From Aurantibrevibacter sp041747755 (lineage in GTDB: Bacteria > Bacteroidota > Bacteroidia > Flavobacteriales > Flavobacteriaceae), in NCBI GenBank assembly GCA_041747755.1, contig JBGTEN010000326.1, positions 1 through 5,352 on the forward strand: a stretch of 5,352 bases of DNA, read 5' to 3'. The notes beneath the pieces are model-generated. The model had not been told where the DNA came from and ran no database searches. It was given only the letters and a program-made list of their open reading frames with translations. Below are positions 4,969 through 5,352 of the stretch, piece after piece (within the stretch, counting starts at the first letter, position 1; every line of letters starts with the position of its first letter). Position numbers and translations under genes: made by a program.

Positions 4969-5013
4969 TTGTATTTGATTCTTAAGTTTGAAATTGATTC
5001 TTGAACCTGCACT
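4969..5013. repeat. right copy of the ~50-base imperfect direct repeat
   Basis: It carries the same TTGTATTTGATT (4969-4980) and 17-base ATTCTTGAACCTGCACT (4997-5013) blocks as the left copy, with a shorter, diverged centre. It ends 6 bases from the stop codon of the AarF-like gene. The copies are 253 bases apart measured at the 17-base block. Confidence 0.75.
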
Positions 5014-5019
5014 AGAATA

Positions 5020-5352
5020 CTAATCCAAATACCTCCTAAAATTATTCACCTGTACTTCTGCTTTTAAATCGTGCAGCAAATTAAAAAGGCCGAAGAACGT
5101 ACGATTCATATACAAAAAGTGTTTGGAACCTCTGTTGCCATTCATTTTCCGAATCTGATTGTCATTGGCATACCGCTGACTTAAATCGGCTATTTGATTC
5201 CAAAATCCATTATTACCAAAATCGAAGGTTTCTCCATTAAAGGGTGAGGTAAAGAGCGTAAGCATCTCTTTAAACAAACGCGTAAAGAACTCCAACTCCT
5301 TAGGAGAATCGGTGGTGGTAAGGATTTCCAGTTCATAGAGCTTTGCCATAAA
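5020..5352 (-). CDS. AarF/ABC1/UbiB-type kinase-like protein, C-terminal end, cut by window edge
   Basis: Only the last 110 or so codons are inside the window. The frame stays open through the edge (codon TTT at 5352-5350), so the ATG at 5349 is probably an internal methionine. Family members are atypical protein-kinase-like ATPases, several linked to ubiquinone or other isoprenoid lipid metabolism, usually 430-560 residues long. Numbered from that Met, residues 16-50 (SPKELEFFTRLFKEMLTLFT.PF..ETFDFG) form the helical tail. Residues 73-99 (RGSKHFLYMNRTFFGLFNLL, then HDLKAEV) match the conserved 'RG..H.LY..RT..GLY..L..L.A.V' C-terminal segment I associate with AarF/ABC1 proteins. The kinase-like catalytic core lies outside, so activity cannot be judged. 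It ends in TAG and is followed by the repeat-rich gap, so cotranscription with fabH is unlikely. Identification rests on this tail only. Confidence 0.65.
   Translation of the reverse strand, partial: FMAKLYELEILTTTDSPKELEFFTRLFKEMLTLFTSPFNGETFDFGNNGFWNQIADLSQRYANDNQIRKMNGNRGSKHFLYMNRTFFGLFNLLHDLKAEVQVNNFRRYLD

Larger units (their letters stand above)
4415..5019. other. 605-base gene-free stretch, rich in repeats
   Basis: No credible gene lies between the AarF-like stop and the fabH-like start. The stretch holds a promoter-like site for fabH, three short tandem arrays (4554-4687), a 138-base inverted-repeat element (4770-4907) and two copies of a direct repeat of about 50 bases around it. The remainder is low-complexity sequence with many TTTGA/CTTGA words. 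An open frame on the + strand (4748-4966) lies inside these repeats and is not coding-like. Confidence 0.75.

Overview
The window looks like a piece of a Bacteroidota chromosome, most likely a Flavobacteriaceae-type (possibly marine) bacterium. The grounds are start codons preceded by AT-rich sequence without clear Shine-Dalgarno motifs, one promoter-like site of the Bacteroidota TTG/TAnnTTTG kind, protein sequences of a flavobacterial flavour, and gaps filled with short degenerate tandem repeats and hairpin repeats of a type I associate with this group. The assignment is inference from pattern recognition; no search was run.

Layout. On the + strand, the window opens inside a sodium:solute symporter (SSS family) whose N-terminal half lies outside. 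It converges on a block of minus-strand genes. From right to left, in their direction of transcription, these are: the C-terminal end of an AarF/ABC1/UbiB-type kinase-like protein (5020-5352, cut by the window edge); a gene-free stretch of about 600 bases packed with repeats; a ketoacyl-ACP synthase III (FabH-like, 3404-4414) with an intact catalytic triad and a strong hairpin terminator; a small CoA-binding Rossmann protein (2864-3223); two AT-rich genes of unknown function (2031-2675 with two CxxC pairs, 1352-1822 with a HEPN-like RX4H motif); and a SnoaL/NTF2-like small protein (868-1281).

The recognisable genes are ordinary, unrelated housekeeping or metabolic functions: transport, fatty-acid initiation, CoA binding, quinone-related kinase. 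They do not look like one pathway. The unusual part is 1320-2810. Here two same-direction, low-GC orphan genes are each followed by a palindromic element, and the block has GCCAAC motifs at 1892-1897 and 2801-2806. This resembles cassette-like acquisition of accessory (possibly defence or immunity) genes between core genes. No integrase is visible, so this is a hypothesis.

A second theme is short tandem repeats whose period is constant (7 bases) while their sequence differs from site to site (2809-2870, 3330-3350, 4554-4616, 4660-4687). There is also a 138-base inverted-repeat element (4770-4907) built of several hairpins and lying between two longer direct repeats.
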